The position numbers and the translations under genes are program-made. From positions 682,001 through 746,000 of the forward strand of contig NZ_WPIN01000003.1 of NCBI RefSeq assembly GCF_009754945.1: DNA of 64,000 nt, given 5' to 3'. A model generated the notes under the pieces. That model was not told the origin of the DNA. It worked only from the letters and a program-made list of their open reading frames with translations, and made no database searches. Position 1 is the stretch's first letter; the number at the start of each line of letters is the position of its first letter. This document shows positions 63,221-64,000 of the stretch, in pieces. The DNA is from Spirosoma arboris. GTDB taxonomy: Bacteria; Bacteroidota; Bacteroidia; Cytophagales; Spirosomataceae.

Positions 63221-63989
63221 AAAGCTACTTGAGAAATATTACGAGGGCGAAACAAGTTTGCAGGAAGAAAAACAGTTACGACAGTTTTTTCAGCAGGAAA
63301 GCATCCCGGAACATTTGCAGTCGCATGCTGCCCAGTTTCGTTATTTCGCAAGCGCTCGAACCCAGCATCCATCTATTGCCTTTACGAATCAGCTGGCCAA
63401 CAAACTGAGTGCCCCAGAACCTGGTCGAATCATCAGTCTGACAAGCTGGAGCCTTCGGCTGGCGGCTAGTGTAGCACTGCTCATTCTTGGATTTAGTGCT
63501 GGCTTAGTTTACACCCGCTGGCAATCTGGTTCAACAGGAACAGTAGCCTCATCGACCGATGAACAGTCTGCCCTGGCGATGAAAAAAGTACTCATGTTTG
63601 AGCATCTGCCCAAAACATCAGCCAGTGAACGCATTCAGGCCGTCAATCAGAGTTATGACCTCACCCAGGTCGACCAGGAGATTACGCAACTGCTCATTAA
63701 TACGCTAAACTTCGACGCGAATGTCAATGTGCGTTTGGCGGCTTGTCAGGCATTGATTCGTTTCGAGAATGAACCTGACGTGCGCGAAGCCCTGATTCAG
63801 TCGCTCAAAATACAGACCGATCCGAATATTCAGATCACCCTGATCGACGCGCTGGTGGCTATTAAAGAAAAACGGGCCGTCGAAGAAATACAACGACTAG
63901 TTCAGGACAAACAGGTGCTCGACGTGGTGCGTCAAAAAGCAGAAGAAGGTATTAATCAATTAACCAGAGAAGGGAATACACCCTCTTAA
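63204..63989 (+). CDS. Predicted anti-sigma factor with C-terminal HEAT-like repeats
   Basis: 261 aa from ATG 63204 (an ATG two codons earlier is possible); it overlaps the sigma gene by 17 bases. The cytoplasmic start (IEKLLEKYYEGETSLQEEKQ) is typical of Bacteroidetes anti-sigma proteins. One membrane helix (LRLAASVALLILGFSAGLVY) follows, then a helical periplasmic part with HEAT-like units (NVRLAACQALIRFENEPDV; NIQITLIDALVAIKEKRAV). It probably holds the sigma factor at the membrane until a periplasmic signal is sensed. HEAT-like sensing is an uncommon variation. Confidence 0.82.
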   Translation: MNQDIEKLLEKYYEGETSLQEEKQLRQFFQQESIPEHLQSHAAQFRYFASARTQHPSIAFTNQLANKLSAPEPGRIISLTSWSLRLAASVALLILGFSAGLVYTRWQSGSTGTVASSTDEQSALAMKKVLMFEHLPKTSASERIQAVNQSYDLTQVDQEITQLLINTLNFDANVNVRLAACQALIRFENEPDVREALIQSLKIQTDPNIQITLIDALVAIKEKRAVEEIQRLVQDKQVLDVVRQKAEEGINQLTREGNTPS

Positions 63990-64000
63990 AAGCTCAATTA

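Overview
The window looks like chromosome of a Bacteroidota bacterium of the order Cytophagales, most like the Spirosoma/Fibrella group. The evidence is a Bacteroidetes-type arm-domain integrase start, a type IX secretion C-terminal sorting domain, a hybrid two-component system with an AraC output, an M43 protease with fibronectin repeats, a MenB/MenE pair, a DUF2452 protein, TAnnTTTG-like promoter elements and weak Shine-Dalgarno sites. The genus is an inference; there is no rRNA or marker comparison.

Layout. 1-370: right edge of an integrated element (integrase start on the minus strand, then a 3' fragment of a tRNA-Thr-like gene that looks like an attachment site, then a terminator). 430-7081: small coupled membrane genes, a secreted M43 metalloprotease and poorly conserved minus-strand genes. 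7082-14116: an orphan OmpR-type regulator divergent from a tripartite RND efflux operon. 14252-18636: a five-gene stressosome operon (RsbR, RsbS, RsbT, an ATPase-PP2C phosphatase and a histidine kinase with an RsbT-like N-terminus), with no sigma-B-like factor beside it. 18667-25330: an M23 peptidase, a cluster of unrecognised coiled-coil membrane proteins, a PhyH dioxygenase and an acetyltransferase. 25343-31088: menaquinone genes menB and menE, a Rieske-like lipoprotein that has lost a ligand, and a P1 peptidase. 31085-35584: a four-gene block of mostly unknown function. 35852-45623: a minus-strand series (small envelope proteins, LuxR regulator with TPR kinase, GH65 phosphorylase, DinB, MocA-like transferase, TruA, XRE regulator). 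45802-49477: aldehyde dehydrogenase, an 11-repeat CRISPR array with no cas genes anywhere in the window, and a type IX cargo protein. 49762-57740: a protease/propeller/barrel protein, a NatAB-type ABC exporter, an RDD protein, a dicarboxylate symporter and an SRPBCC protein. 57899-63989: a large hybrid two-component regulator, a LytTR regulator, and an ECF sigma factor with an anti-sigma protein carrying HEAT-like repeats.

Signal transduction dominates the window. Several regulators are atypical: the OmpR-type regulator has Glu where the phosphoacceptor Asp should be, the stressosome kinase carries an RsbT-like domain without its ATP-binding residues, and the XRE protein ends in a LexA/S24-like domain without the catalytic Ser. 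The strongest structural oddity is a set of long intergenic hairpins. Most sit within a few bases of a stop codon between co-directional genes, and three of them share the same loop motif although their arms differ.
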